Source: Paenibacillus sp. 1_12
Lineage (GTDB): Bacteria > Bacillota > Bacilli > Paenibacillales > NBRC-103111
Assembly: GCF_900114475.1 (NCBI RefSeq)
Contig: NZ_FOTE01000010.1
Span: 186,001 to 250,000 of the forward strand
Reading direction: 5' to 3'
DNA length: 64,000 bases
Numbering within the stretch: position 1 is the stretch's first letter; every line of letters begins with the position of its first letter. A model generated the notes under the pieces. It searched no databases, was not told where the DNA came from, and saw only the letters and a program-made list of their open reading frames with translations. A program made the position numbers and the translations under genes. Shown here piece by piece: positions 49,767 to 58,712 of the stretch.

Positions 49767-50780
49767 TCACTTTACCGATTTTTTGGCTTGCTCCGCGAAT
49801 TGATTATTGACCAAGGTCTTATAATCTACACGCTGCTTCAATTCTCCTGCCGCTTGCATAACATCCTGCAGGTTATTCCATTCTTGTTCGTCAATCAGCC
49901 CATCCGTTGCAAAAGAGCCTTGATCCTTGTAACGTTTAACCACACTCTGGATAATTTCACTTTGAGTATCTGGAAAATAGGTGCTGATGGTTTTGGAAAT
50001 ATCTTCGATACTCGCAGACTGCACCCAATTCTGCGCTTTTTGTACGGCATTCGTAAACCGCTGAATGGTTTCCTTGTTTTTGTTGATGTAGCTTTGCTTA
50101 GTCATAAATGCAGTATACGGGAGCTTACCACTTTCAACGCCAAAGGAGGCAATTACATAGCCTTTTCCTTCCTTTTCCAGCATTGACGCCTGCGGCTCAA
50201 ATAACTGTACATAGTCTCCTGTACCTGAAACAAACGCCGATGGAATATTGGCAAAATCGATATTTTGGATCAGCTTCAAATCTTGTTTAGGATTAATGCC
50301 AAACTTCTTCAAAGTGAATTCGCCCGCCATTTGCGGCATGCCTCCAACACGTTGACCAAGAAAAACACTGCCCTTCAACTGACTCCAATCAAACTTACCT
50401 TGCAGAGGCTTGCGTGTAACCAAAAAAGTACCGTCTGTTTGTGTGAGCTGATCGAAGTTAATAACCGGGTCACTACTTCCCTGCTGCTGCACATAAATCG
50501 AGGTTTCTGAGCCGACCAACGCCACATCAATACCACCGGAAAGCAGGGCAGTCATCGTTTTGTCTCCTCCAGGAGTTGTGGTAAGTTCCACATCCAGTCC
50601 CTGTTCAGCGAAAAAACCCTTTGCGATTGCCACATATTGCGGAGCATAAAAGATGGAACGTGTCACTTCACCGATCCTTACCTTCGTTTTTTCTTCCGCT
50701 GTTTTTGGTCCGCATGCCGTTAGAGTCAGTGATAGTATCAGCGTCACGGCAAGTATAATGCCCAAGCATTTCTTGTTCAT
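49767..50780 (-). CDS. ABC transporter substrate-binding lipoprotein (NMT1/SsuA-like)
   Basis: 337 residues. Signal peptide with lipobox LTAC at 20-23; the mature part has KVRIGEVTRSIFYAPQYVAIAKGFFAEQGLDVELTTTPGGDKTMTALLSGGIDVALVGSETS, the pattern of the NMT1/SsuA-type binding proteins for sulfonates, taurine, nitrate or pyrimidine thiamine precursors. GGAGG lies 9 nt before the ATG at 50780. It heads the importer operon and is divergent from the second ArAE-type gene. Confidence 0.92.
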   Translation of the reverse strand: MNKKCLGIILAVTLILSLTLTACGPKTAEEKTKVRIGEVTRSIFYAPQYVAIAKGFFAEQGLDVELTTTPGGDKTMTALLSGGIDVALVGSETSIYVQQQGSSDPVINFDQLTQTDGTFLVTRKPLQGKFDWSQLKGSVFLGQRVGGMPQMAGEFTLKKFGINPKQDLKLIQNIDFANIPSAFVSGTGDYVQLFEPQASMLEKEGKGYVIASFGVESGKLPYTAFMTKQSYINKNKETIQRFTNAVQKAQNWVQSASIEDISKTISTYFPDTQSEIIQSVVKRYKDQGSFATDGLIDEQEWNNLQDVMQAAGELKQRVDYKTLVNNQFAEQAKKSVK

Positions 50781-50872
50781 AGGCCAGTCCCTCCATATTT
50801 GTGCTTCTTTTAATGCTATAGAGTATGCTGCTGCCTATAAAAAGGTTAATAAGAACTTATAAGTCTGTTCTT

Positions 50873-50902
50873 TTGCAAATCACGGGCCAACCTGTGTATG
50901 AT
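50873..50902 (+). promoter_or_regulatory. candidate promoter upstream of the second ArAE-type gene
   Basis: TTGCAA (50873-50878), 18 nt and TATGAT (50897-50902). The duplicated palindromic repeats at 50941-51003 would lie in the transcribed leader. Confidence 0.45.
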
Positions 50903-50940
50903 AAGAAAATATATATAGAGGTTGAAAACAAAGATTATTC

Positions 50941-51003
50941 TTACATAGTAAGTTTTCTACGAAAACAAAGTGGATGCTTACGAAGTAAGTTTTCTACGAA
51001 AAC
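50941..51003. repeat. two copies of a 26-bp palindromic element, 37-bp period
   Basis: Copies at 50941-50966 and 50978-51003 differ at two positions. Each carries two nested palindromes: TTACN3GTAA and GTTTTC-TAC-GAAAAC. They lie in the leader of the ArAE-type gene, ending 18 nt before its start codon. They could be operators, RNA hairpins or copies of a dispersed extragenic repeat; a genome-wide count would tell. Confidence 0.7.
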
Positions 51004-51021
51004 TCTAAGGAGGGGCTCACC

Positions 51022-52083
51022 ATGTCATTTGGCGCAAGAGTATTAAAAACAGGGATTGCAGTGACGTTGTCCCTCTACATCAGTATTTGGCTTCAATTTT
51101 CACTTCCGGTTATTGCCGCTGTAGCCGCAATTTTTGCGATGCAGCCATCCATTTATCGTTCATGGCGCTATTTTCTGGATCAAATTCAGACCAACACGCT
51201 TGGTGCGGCATTAGCTATGCTTGCAGGTACTTTTTTATCCAAGGAACCGATTGCAATTGGACTCGTCTGCATTCTCGTTATTATGATTTGCTTGAAGCTC
51301 AAAATGGAGGAAACGATCGGCCTTACGCTGGTCACCGTGATCGCGGTCATGGAGGCTTCCGGCCAGTGGGACTTTGCCCTTAACCGTTTTTTACTGAGTT
51401 TGATCGGAATTGGTTCGGCCTTTTTAATCAATATCCTCTTTTTCCCGCCCAATCCCAAGGAACAAATCGTGAAACAAATTCATACCGTATTTGCCAAAAT
51501 GTCACTGCTGCTGCGGACAGCGGTTTCTGATGAAATCAGAGAAAAAGTATTTCGGGATGAGCTGAAGGCATTGGAGGACTCATTCAAATCGCTCTCAGCC
51601 AAGTATAATTTGTTCGAGGAAGAGCTCAAAAAACTAAAGCGCGCCAAATACAGCACTTCACAGCATTTGGTCGTCTTCAAGCAAATGCTGTCTACGCTGC
51701 AAAAGGGTCTGGAAACGCTGGATTCTGTTGAGCAGCACTATTTTAGATCTACACGGAGAGCCGAAACCAATCTCTATTTTGACCACCATTTGGAGAAACT
51801 GATCAAATACCACGAGCATGTCCTGCTCAAGTTCGAAAATATGTTAAAACCGGAAATATCTGAAGCCGCAAGAATGGAAGAGGATAACGACAAGTTTATG
51901 GAAACCATGATTGCAAGCTATACACAAGGGAACACCGAAGTTTTACGTTTATTTATTGTAGCTGCTGGAATGTACGACTACTGCATACAAATCGCCCGTC
52001 TGGATAAGCTGATCGAGCAGTACAATCGCGGACAAGATGAGAAAGAACCACTCGGCGCCCTGTTTTTTTGGATGAAAAAGTAA
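51022..52083 (+). CDS. ArAE/FUSC-type membrane protein (second copy)
   Basis: 353 residues. Hydrophobic spans in residues 8-140, then a long hydrophilic, lysine/glutamate-rich helical C-terminal half (about 145-350) with coiled-coil character (SLSAKYNLFEEELKKLKRAK). This is the ArAE layout, in a more divergent form than the gene at 46990. GGAGG lies 8 nt before the ATG at 51022. It is followed by a MarR gene 80 bp downstream, so aromatic or xenobiotic efflux is a reasonable guess. Confidence 0.82.
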   Translation: MSFGARVLKTGIAVTLSLYISIWLQFSLPVIAAVAAIFAMQPSIYRSWRYFLDQIQTNTLGAALAMLAGTFLSKEPIAIGLVCILVIMICLKLKMEETIGLTLVTVIAVMEASGQWDFALNRFLLSLIGIGSAFLINILFFPPNPKEQIVKQIHTVFAKMSLLLRTAVSDEIREKVFRDELKALEDSFKSLSAKYNLFEEELKKLKRAKYSTSQHLVVFKQMLSTLQKGLETLDSVEQHYFRSTRRAETNLYFDHHLEKLIKYHEHVLLKFENMLKPEISEAARMEEDNDKFMETMIASYTQGNTEVLRLFIVAAGMYDYCIQIARLDKLIEQYNRGQDEKEPLGALFFWMKK

Positions 52084-52109
52084 AGAACTTCTTTTCACCT
52101 ATTGACGCC

Positions 52110-52148
52110 GCCACGAAATCGTGGCATAAATATAGTTAGCCGACTAAT
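52110..52148 (+). promoter_or_regulatory. palindromes upstream of marR (candidate operators)
   Basis: GCCACGA-AA-TCGTGGC (52110-52125) is a perfect 7-bp inverted repeat. TTAGCCGACTAA (52136-52147) is a short palindrome that resembles MarR-type operators. They lie within 60 bp before the MarR gene; autoregulation is inferred. Confidence 0.45.
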
Positions 52149-52163
52149 CAAAAGGGGTGACCC

Positions 52164-52643
52164 ATGGATATTTATACATCCGATTCGCTGCATTACGTGT
52201 TTTCCAAGGTAATGCGAACGCATTGGCACAAGATGCATCAGCTTCTGCAGGATCAAGAAGTTTACCCTGGACAGCCTCCGCTGCTATTCGCCTTGAAACG
52301 CAAGGACGGTCAAAGTCAGAAAGAGCTGGCTGAGCAGCTGCATATCCAGCCCGCCACGATCACGGTCATGCTTAACCGTATGGTAAAGACCGGCCTTGTT
52401 GAACGTCGGCAGGATGATAAGGATCAAAGGGTTTCAAGGGTATATCTCACAGAAAAAGGAAGGCTGGCCCAAACAGAGGTTAAAGAAACATTCCGCGCTA
52501 TGGATGCTCAATGCTTTGGTAATTTTTCCGAGGAAGATAAGGTGCTGCTTCGCAGATTGATGCTGCAGGTTCATGAGAACCTCACTAACGATTCTTCTGC
52601 CCATTGTCCTGAAAAACCCTCCATCCCATCAAGCGATTCCTAA
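52164..52643 (+). CDS. MarR-family transcription regulator
   Basis: 159 residues. Winged helix with QSQKELAEQLHIQPATITVMLNRMVKTGLVERRQDDKDQRVSRVYLTEKG, the MarR core (recognition helix and wing), flanked by dimerisation helices. The C-terminus after residue 145 is loose (SSAHCPEKPSIPSSDS). It probably represses the two ABC exporter genes that follow 78 bp downstream. GGGG is 6 nt before the ATG at 52164. Confidence 0.93.
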   Translation: MDIYTSDSLHYVFSKVMRTHWHKMHQLLQDQEVYPGQPPLLFALKRKDGQSQKELAEQLHIQPATITVMLNRMVKTGLVERRQDDKDQRVSRVYLTEKGRLAQTEVKETFRAMDAQCFGNFSEEDKVLLRRLMLQVHENLTNDSSAHCPEKPSIPSSDS

Positions 52644-52720
52644 ATGGGATCGCAGCATTATTAAGTACAGTTGCTGCAACTACATGAAGAAAGTTTACTA
52701 TGATTACGAGGAGTTGACAC

Positions 52721-54487
52721 ATGCTTAAACTGTTACCTTATTTAAAGCCTTATTGGAAAGCAACCCTGCTGGCTCCCTTGTTCATGCTGCTTGAGGTTTA
52801 TATGGATCTATTGCAGCCCAAGTACATGGCAAGCATCGTTGACCAAGGTATCCTGACAGGAGACTTAGCTCATATCCAAAAAACAGGTGCACTCATGCTG
52901 GGTGTCGCACTGATCGGACTGATCGGCGGTATCGGGTGTACGTTCTTTTCCAGCACAGCTTCACAAAACTTTGGAGCGGATGTGCGAAAAGATTTATTTA
53001 CCAAGGTTCAATCCTTTTCCTTTGGTGTACTGGATACCTTCAAGGCAGGATCACTTGTCACCCGATTAACGAACGATGTGGTTCAAGTGCAGGGTGTCGT
53101 GTTGATGACGCTGAGAATGCTCGTTCGTGCTCCGCTGCTTGCCGTTGGCAGTATTCTGATGGCGATATTAATCAGTCCTCGTCTCGCAATCATTTTGGCG
53201 GTTGTCATTCCACTGCTCGTTGTGGTCCTAGTCATCATTATTCGCAAAGGTTTTCCATTATTCAGTAAGGTTCAAAAAAAGCTCGACACCGTAAATACAG
53301 TTCTACAGGAAAATTTAACTGGAATTCGTGTAGTTAAGGCTTTCGTTCGTGCCAACTATGAAATAAAGCGCTTCCGCAATTCCAATGATGCTCTGATGGA
53401 CATCTCGATTAAGGCAACGCGGATTGTCATGCTGATCATGCCCATCATGATGCTCATCATGAATGCAAGCATCGCAGCAGTTATTTGGTTCGGAGGCTTG
53501 CAAACGTGGCAGGGTACGATTCAGGTGGGTGATCTGGTTGCTTTCATCAATTATGTTACACAGGTTCTTTTCTCGCTAATGATGGTCAGTATGGTGCTGA
53601 TGAACGTTTCCCGTGCCAAAGCTTCTGCTGAACGAATTCATGAAGTCATGGAAACCGAACCAGAAATTCAGAATAACGAACAAGCACAAACCAATGTGAT
53701 CCGCGCAGGTAAGGTTGTGTTTGATCACGTATCGTTCGCTTACAACACTTACACAGACGATAAGCAACTGAATGGCCCTACACGACAGGAAAATGCGCTG
53801 ACCGACATTAATCTCGTATTTGAACCTGGTCAAACTGTCGCTATTCTGGGCGCAACGGGCTCTGGTAAAAGCTCCTTAGTGAATCTAATCCCAAGGCTTT
53901 ATGATGCTACGGAAGGAACTGTACGTATTGATGGTATTGATGTCCGTGATATGGATCTGACCCATTTGCGTAGTGAAATCGGAGTTGTTTTGCAGGAAGC
54001 TATCCTTTTCACAGGGACGATCAGCGAAAATATTGCTTTCGGTAAACCCGATGCTTCGCAGGAAGAAATTGAAGAAGCGGCCAAGGCGGCGCAGATTCAT
54101 GATTATATAACCAGTCTTCCTGACGGTTACCAAACGATCATTGGTCAGCGGGGTGTTAACTTGTCCGGCGGGCAAAAACAGCGGGTTTCCATCTCAAGGG
54201 CCATTCTTGTCCAGCCTGCCATTCTTATTCTCGACGACAGCACCAGTGCGGTTGACCTTGGGACCGAATCACGGATTCAAAAAGCATTGAAAAATCAAAC
54301 CAAACGCAGCACACGAATCATTATTGCACAACGGATTTCCTCCGTGCTGGAGGCTGATACAATTGTTGTGCTGGATGACGGTAGAGTCGTCGCTCAAGGC
54401 ACGCACAAGGAGCTGATGGAATCGAGCCCTGTTTATCAGGAGATTTACAGATCCCAGCTGGGAAAGGAGGCGGTTGTCAGTGGCTAA
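52721..54487 (+). CDS. ABC multidrug-type exporter subunit (first half)
   Basis: 588 residues. Six membrane spans in residues 16-290, then nucleotide-binding domain: Walker A LGATGSGKSSLV, Q-loop VVLQEAILFTGTISENIAFG, signature LSGGQKQRVSISRAIL, Walker B ILILDDSTSAVDLGTE. The aspartate after Walker B (DDS in place of DEA/DES) suggests a non-consensus, possibly weak catalytic glutamate, common in one half of heterodimeric exporters (BmrC/LmrC type). GAGGAG is 7 nt before the ATG. Confidence 0.93.
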   Translation: MLKLLPYLKPYWKATLLAPLFMLLEVYMDLLQPKYMASIVDQGILTGDLAHIQKTGALMLGVALIGLIGGIGCTFFSSTASQNFGADVRKDLFTKVQSFSFGVLDTFKAGSLVTRLTNDVVQVQGVVLMTLRMLVRAPLLAVGSILMAILISPRLAIILAVVIPLLVVVLVIIIRKGFPLFSKVQKKLDTVNTVLQENLTGIRVVKAFVRANYEIKRFRNSNDALMDISIKATRIVMLIMPIMMLIMNASIAAVIWFGGLQTWQGTIQVGDLVAFINYVTQVLFSLMMVSMVLMNVSRAKASAERIHEVMETEPEIQNNEQAQTNVIRAGKVVFDHVSFAYNTYTDDKQLNGPTRQENALTDINLVFEPGQTVAILGATGSGKSSLVNLIPRLYDATEGTVRIDGIDVRDMDLTHLRSEIGVVLQEAILFTGTISENIAFGKPDASQEEIEEAAKAAQIHDYITSLPDGYQTIIGQRGVNLSGGQKQRVSISRAILVQPAILILDDSTSAVDLGTESRIQKALKNQTKRSTRIIIAQRISSVLEADTIVVLDDGRVVAQGTHKELMESSPVYQEIYRSQLGKEAVVSG

Positions 54488-56372
54488 TGATAATAATCGC
54501 CAGCGTGGACACGAAGAATCCCCCAGAGGACCTGCGGGTGGACCTCCAGGCGGTATGCCACCTATGGGTATGGGTGGTGGCCCGATGGGCGGCGGTCCCG
54601 GACGCGGCATGATGATGCAGAAGGCGCGGGCTAAGAATACGAAGGGAACGCTGCTGCGGCTTTGGAATTATTTGCGGCGTCAGCGGCTTGGTCTTATTGC
54701 CATCGTTCTGCTTACACTGTGCAGTACATGCCTGACGCTGGCTGGACCTTATCTTATCGGTATTGCAATCGACCAATATATCATACCCAAGAATTATAGC
54801 GGCTTGCTCTGGCTGTGTCTCTCATTGCTTGGTGTGTACGTACTGAGCTCAGCCATGTCGTGGGTACAATTATACGTCATGACCGGAGTATCGCAGCGTA
54901 CAGTTTGGGAACTGCGCAACGATTTGTTTGCCCACCTGCAACAGCTACCACTCCCTTATTTCGACAGCAAAACACATGGCGAACTCATGAGCCGCACAAC
55001 CAACGATATCGAGAACGTGAGTAATACTTTAAATCAGACAGTGACACAGCTGCTCTCGAGCTTTTTGACGGTGATCGGGGCAATTGTTTTAATGCTCAGT
55101 CTGAACGTATGGCTGACGCTTGTAAGTCTCGTGGTCATACCGATGGCGATGCTGCTTACGAGTCAAATTGCCAAACGGACACGCAAGCATTTTTCCAGTC
55201 AACAAAAAAGCCTCGGTGAACTGAACGGGTTTATTGAAGAAACGGTTTCCGGACAAAAGGTTGTCAAAACCTTCAATCGGGAAGCCAAAGCAACCGAGCA
55301 ATTTCATGCCATCAACTCCAAGCTGCGGGATGTAGGTAGCAAAGCGCAGATTCTATCCGGATTTATCGGCCCTGTAATGAACGTCATTAACAATATCAGC
55401 TATGCGTTAGTTGCAACCGTAGGCGGCTGGATGGCATTTAACGGGCTGGTTACGATCGGTGTTATTGTCAGCTTCCTAAATTATTCAAAACAGTTAGGAA
55501 GGCCGATCAATGAGCTTGCGAACCAATTTAATATGATCCAATCGGCCTTGGCCGGTGCGGAAAGAGTGTTCGAGGTTATGGATACTCCAACTGAATATGA
55601 AAGAACGGACCATAAAGAGAAGTCAGTGCATACAGTCAAAGGCGAGGTTATTTTCAAGGATGTGTCCTTCAGCTACAAAAAGGAAGTTCCGATTCTCAAA
55701 CACATTTCGTTAACTGCATTGCCGGGGCAGACGATTGCCCTTGTCGGACCTACAGGGGCAGGCAAAACCACTATCGTTAATCTACTCACGCGATTTTATG
55801 ATATTGATAACGGGATGATCACTATAGATGGTGAGAACCTGCGTAATCTGGAAAAGGACAGCTTGCGCAGCCAGCTCGGTATCGTGCTGCAGGATGCCTA
55901 CTTGTTCTCGGATACGATACGTGAAAATATCCGATACGGTAGGCTTGACGCAACAGAAGCCGAAATCGAGAAAGCTGCTCAGATGGCTAATGCGGACAGC
56001 TTCATCCGCAAGCTGCCTCAAGGCTATGATACCCTGCTGAGCGCTGAGGGCAGTAACCTCAGCCAAGGACAGCGCCAGCTGATTACGATTGCACGTGCCA
56101 TCCTGGCTGATCCTGCAATTCTGATTCTGGATGAAGCGACCAGCTCTGTGGATACACGAACCGAGATGATCATTCAGGAAGCTATGAACTTGCTGATGAA
56201 AGGCCGTACCAGCTTCGTCATCGCCCATCGACTTAGCACCATTCGCGAGGCCGATCTCATTCTGGTTATGAATGGCGGGGAAATTATTGAGCGCGGCTCC
56301 CATCAGGAATTGCTAGAGGTTAAAGGATTTTACTACGATTTGTATACGAGCCAGTTTAATAGGGCTGGTTAA
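54480..56372 (+). CDS. ABC multidrug-type exporter subunit (second half)
   Basis: 630 residues. An N-terminal extension of about 45 residues rich in Gly, Pro and Met (RGPAGGPPGGMPPMGMGGG) precedes six membrane spans and a nucleotide-binding domain: Walker A VGPTGAGKTTIV, VLQDAYLFSDTIRENIRYG, signature LSQGQRQLITIARAIL and Walker B ILILDEATSSVDTRTE with a normal catalytic glutamate. GTG at 54480 has GGAGG 9 nt upstream; the TTG at 54474 is too near. It overlaps the first half by 8 bp and forms a heterodimer with it. Confidence 0.93.
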   Translation: MANDNNRQRGHEESPRGPAGGPPGGMPPMGMGGGPMGGGPGRGMMMQKARAKNTKGTLLRLWNYLRRQRLGLIAIVLLTLCSTCLTLAGPYLIGIAIDQYIIPKNYSGLLWLCLSLLGVYVLSSAMSWVQLYVMTGVSQRTVWELRNDLFAHLQQLPLPYFDSKTHGELMSRTTNDIENVSNTLNQTVTQLLSSFLTVIGAIVLMLSLNVWLTLVSLVVIPMAMLLTSQIAKRTRKHFSSQQKSLGELNGFIEETVSGQKVVKTFNREAKATEQFHAINSKLRDVGSKAQILSGFIGPVMNVINNISYALVATVGGWMAFNGLVTIGVIVSFLNYSKQLGRPINELANQFNMIQSALAGAERVFEVMDTPTEYERTDHKEKSVHTVKGEVIFKDVSFSYKKEVPILKHISLTALPGQTIALVGPTGAGKTTIVNLLTRFYDIDNGMITIDGENLRNLEKDSLRSQLGIVLQDAYLFSDTIRENIRYGRLDATEAEIEKAAQMANADSFIRKLPQGYDTLLSAEGSNLSQGQRQLITIARAILADPAILILDEATSSVDTRTEMIIQEAMNLLMKGRTSFVIAHRLSTIREADLILVMNGGEIIERGSHQELLEVKGFYYDLYTSQFNRAG

Positions 56373-56425
56373 CCAAAAAAAGCCTTCAGGCCGCTAAACA
56401 TTGCGGTTGCTGAAGGCTTTTTTTG
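56373..56425 (+). terminator. bidirectional Rho-independent terminator
   Basis: AAAGCCTTCAG and CCGC pair with GCGG and CTGAAGGCTTT over a short loop, with seven T on the plus strand and a T-run on the minus strand. It ends the exporter operon and, in the other direction, the iron-binding protein gene. Confidence 0.88.
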
Positions 56426-56463
56426 TAAACTCATGGTTTCATCATGTGATAGCTGCTGCCCAA

Positions 56464-57471
56464 TTATGGTTTAACATCGTAAATCTTGTACATATCGTCC
56501 AGCATCAGGTTCGCTGCTTTCACGCCGCCTGATGTATTCCAAGTTGCATCGTTAACTTTGACCAGCTTGTTGTTTTTCACAACATTAAGATTTTTCCAAA
56601 GCGGATCGTTCATCCACTCATCTTCCTGCTTCTTGCCTTTGCCATCTCCAACATCATAGGTGAAGTAAAACACTTTATCCGCCGTATTCAGCTCTGTTAA
56701 GCGCTCCTTCGTAATATCCTCAAACGATTTTTCATCACTTTTTGGATCGTTCCGTGGAATTCCCATTTGCTTGAAAATGACACCTGTGAACATTTCACCG
56801 TAATAATATCTTGTTTTACCACCCATGAAGCGAACTACAGCTACTTTTTCCTTCAGCTTGTCGCCAGCTTTTTGCTTGAAATCATCGATACGCTTATCGA
56901 ATGCGCTGATGATTTTATCGCCTTCAGCCTTTTTATTCAAAGCGTCAGCATACACTTGAAAGTTGCTTTTCCACTCACCACGAAGCGTTTCTGTGTAAAC
57001 GGTTGGCGCGATCGCTTTCAACTGCTCGTAAATTTTCTCGTGGCGCATTTTGTTGCCCAGGATTAAATCCGGTTTCAGAGAAGCAATGAGCTCCAGATTC
57101 GGCTGTGATTCGCCGCCGATGTTCTTAACACCTTCCATATCCGCTTTTATATGATCATACCAAGGGTTTCCATAATAGGAATCCACCGCGGCAATCGGCT
57201 TAACACCTAGAGCGAGCAAGGCTTCTGTCCCCTCATTTGTCAATACGATAACCTTCTTAGGTTGTGCAGGTACTTCTGTCTCACCCATAATATGCTTTAT
57301 TTTACGTGGACCTTCAGTAGTTGCAGGTGCTGGTGTAGCAGCTGCTCCTTGCTTTGTCCCAGCAGCTGGCTGTGATGATTGTCCGCAAGCAGATAAAACG
57401 ATGGATAATACAAAAACGATGGCAAGCAGAGCTGCCGATTTGATTCGTAATGAATCATTTCTAGAAAACAT
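56464..57471 (-). CDS. iron-siderophore ABC substrate-binding lipoprotein
   Basis: 335 residues. Signal peptide with lipobox LSAC (26-29), a linker of Ala, Thr and Pro, then the periplasmic-binding-protein class III fold: HIMGETEVPAQPKKVIVLTNEGTEALLALGVKPIA and NLELIASLKPDLILGNKM. It captures an iron(III)-siderophore outside the membrane. GGGGG is 8 nt before the ATG. It is divergent from its permease and ATPase genes, with two Fur boxes between them. Confidence 0.93.
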   Translation of the reverse strand: MFSRNDSLRIKSAALLAIVFVLSIVLSACGQSSQPAAGTKQGAAATPAPATTEGPRKIKHIMGETEVPAQPKKVIVLTNEGTEALLALGVKPIAAVDSYYGNPWYDHIKADMEGVKNIGGESQPNLELIASLKPDLILGNKMRHEKIYEQLKAIAPTVYTETLRGEWKSNFQVYADALNKKAEGDKIISAFDKRIDDFKQKAGDKLKEKVAVVRFMGGKTRYYYGEMFTGVIFKQMGIPRNDPKSDEKSFEDITKERLTELNTADKVFYFTYDVGDGKGKKQEDEWMNDPLWKNLNVVKNNKLVKVNDATWNTSGGVKAANLMLDDMYKIYDVKP

Positions 57472-57510
57472 GTAGTGGACCCCCTATTTTTCATGCAAAG
57501 ATGATCGAAT

Positions 57511-57525
57511 TGATAATAATTATCA
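57511..57525 (-). promoter_or_regulatory. Fur box 1 (perfect 7-1-7)
   Basis: TGATAAT-A-ATTATCA matches the Fur 7-1-7 consensus at every position. It lies near the expected transcription start of the iron-binding protein gene, 13 nt past its -10, and would block it when iron is plentiful. Confidence 0.85.
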
Positions 57526-57538
57526 TTTGTCTCGGTTT

Positions 57539-57568
57539 ATTTTAGGGGAAAAACACGCCGCTTGTCAA
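57539..57568 (-). promoter_or_regulatory. promoter of the iron-binding protein gene
   Basis: On the minus strand a perfect TTGACA (57563-57568), 18 nt and TAAAAT (57539-57544) precede the gene, with Fur box 1 just downstream. Confidence 0.7.
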
Positions 57569-57576
57569 TCTTTTTT

Positions 57577-57591
57577 TGATAATGATTCTCA
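57577..57591 (+). promoter_or_regulatory. Fur box 2 (7-1-7, one mismatch)
   Basis: TGATAAT-G-ATTCTCA differs from the perfect palindrome at one position. It ends 6 nt before the -35 of the permease promoter. Confidence 0.75.
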
Positions 57592-57597
57592 AAGTCA

Positions 57598-57627
57598 TTG
57601 ACAGAGGAACACTAGCCTCATTACAAT
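57598..57627 (+). promoter_or_regulatory. promoter of the siderophore permease operon
   Basis: A perfect TTGACA (57598-57603), 18 nt and TACAAT (57622-57627). The following leader to the first permease start is about 70 nt. Fur box 2 lies just upstream. Confidence 0.65.
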
Positions 57628-57701
57628 ATACGTAAGACAGCTAATATAAATTTATATTTAACCAACAGCTTAACTTTGACAGGAAGCAGGCAAATGACTG
57701 A

Positions 57702-58712
57702 ATGATGCGAAAAGAACTATTAACATCCTCCTTTAAAACCGCAGGCTTGGTAGCTGCCCTACTCTTATTGGCAGTTGCTTTTGTTTGCAGCCTTATGTTC
57801 GGCATTAATACCTACTCGTGGGATCAGATTGTTCAGGCTTACTCAGCATTTAATGGGTCAAACGAACACATCATTATCCAGACAACCCGTATGCCACGAG
57901 CCTTAATCGCAGCACTTGTCGGCGGAAGTCTGGCAGTTGCGGGAGCTTTGATGCAGGCCATTACTCGCAATCCACTTGCGTCCCCAAGCATTTTTGGCGT
58001 CAATGCCGGAGCCGCTTTTGCTATAGTGCTGGCAGTGGTGTTTTTTAATGTCACCAATCTGACACAATATACATGGATCGCTTTTTTCGGAGCGGCGGTA
58101 AGTGCCGGTGGTGTATATCTATTGGGCTCAATTGGGCGCGATGGCTTGACACCTATCAAAATTACATTAGCAGGATCCGCGATGACAGCTTTCTTCGCAT
58201 CCTTGACACAGGGCGTACTTCTCTCCAATGGCAAGGCATTTGATCAGGTACTGGTGTGGCTGGTCGGTTCGGTTGCAGGACGTACGATGGAGATGTTTGA
58301 TTCCGTCTTCCTTTATATGCTCGCTGCATTAATCGGCGCTATACTGCTCGCTCCTCACATAAATGTGTTGGCGATGGGGGACGATGTTGCCAAGGGACTT
58401 GGACAAAGTACCATATTTATTAAATCAGCCGCAGCGATTGTCATTGTTGTACTTGCCGGAGGCTCGGTTGCTCTCGCAGGTCCGGTTGTATTCATCGGCA
58501 TTATCATTCCACACATTGCTCGCTTTCTGGTTGGCGGGGATCATCGGTGGCTTATCCCTTATTGTGCCGTTCTCGGGGCGCTGCTGCTCGTGAGTGCCGA
58601 TGTCGGTTCCCGTTTCATTGCTATGCCAAAGGAAGTACATGTTGGTGTGACAACAGCTTTGATCGGTGTTCCTTTCTTTGTTTATATTGCTCGCAAAGGA
58701 GGGCGCTTCTAA
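57702..58712 (+). CDS. FecCD-family siderophore ABC permease
   Basis: 336 residues, about nine or ten membrane spans, with PRALIAALVGGSLAVAGALMQAITRNPLASPSIFGVNAGA, the FecCD hallmark near residue 60-100, and a late AGPVVFIGIIIPHIARFLVGGDHRWLIP coupling loop. It forms the membrane channel with the next gene. The ATG at 57702 lacks a strong ribosome site; a 4-codon ATG-ACT-GAA-TGA frame overlaps it by ATGA, which may couple initiation. Confidence 0.93.
   Translation: MMRKELLTSSFKTAGLVAALLLLAVAFVCSLMFGINTYSWDQIVQAYSAFNGSNEHIIIQTTRMPRALIAALVGGSLAVAGALMQAITRNPLASPSIFGVNAGAAFAIVLAVVFFNVTNLTQYTWIAFFGAAVSAGGVYLLGSIGRDGLTPIKITLAGSAMTAFFASLTQGVLLSNGKAFDQVLVWLVGSVAGRTMEMFDSVFLYMLAALIGAILLAPHINVLAMGDDVAKGLGQSTIFIKSAAAIVIVVLAGGSVALAGPVVFIGIIIPHIARFLVGGDHRWLIPYCAVLGALLLVSADVGSRFIAMPKEVHVGVTTALIGVPFFVYIARKGGRF

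Noticed and set aside
50781-50940. TPP or other riboswitch before the SsuA-type binding protein
   Set aside because: No matching core motifs were recognised; the ACTTATAAGT palindrome at 50855-50864 is too short to call.
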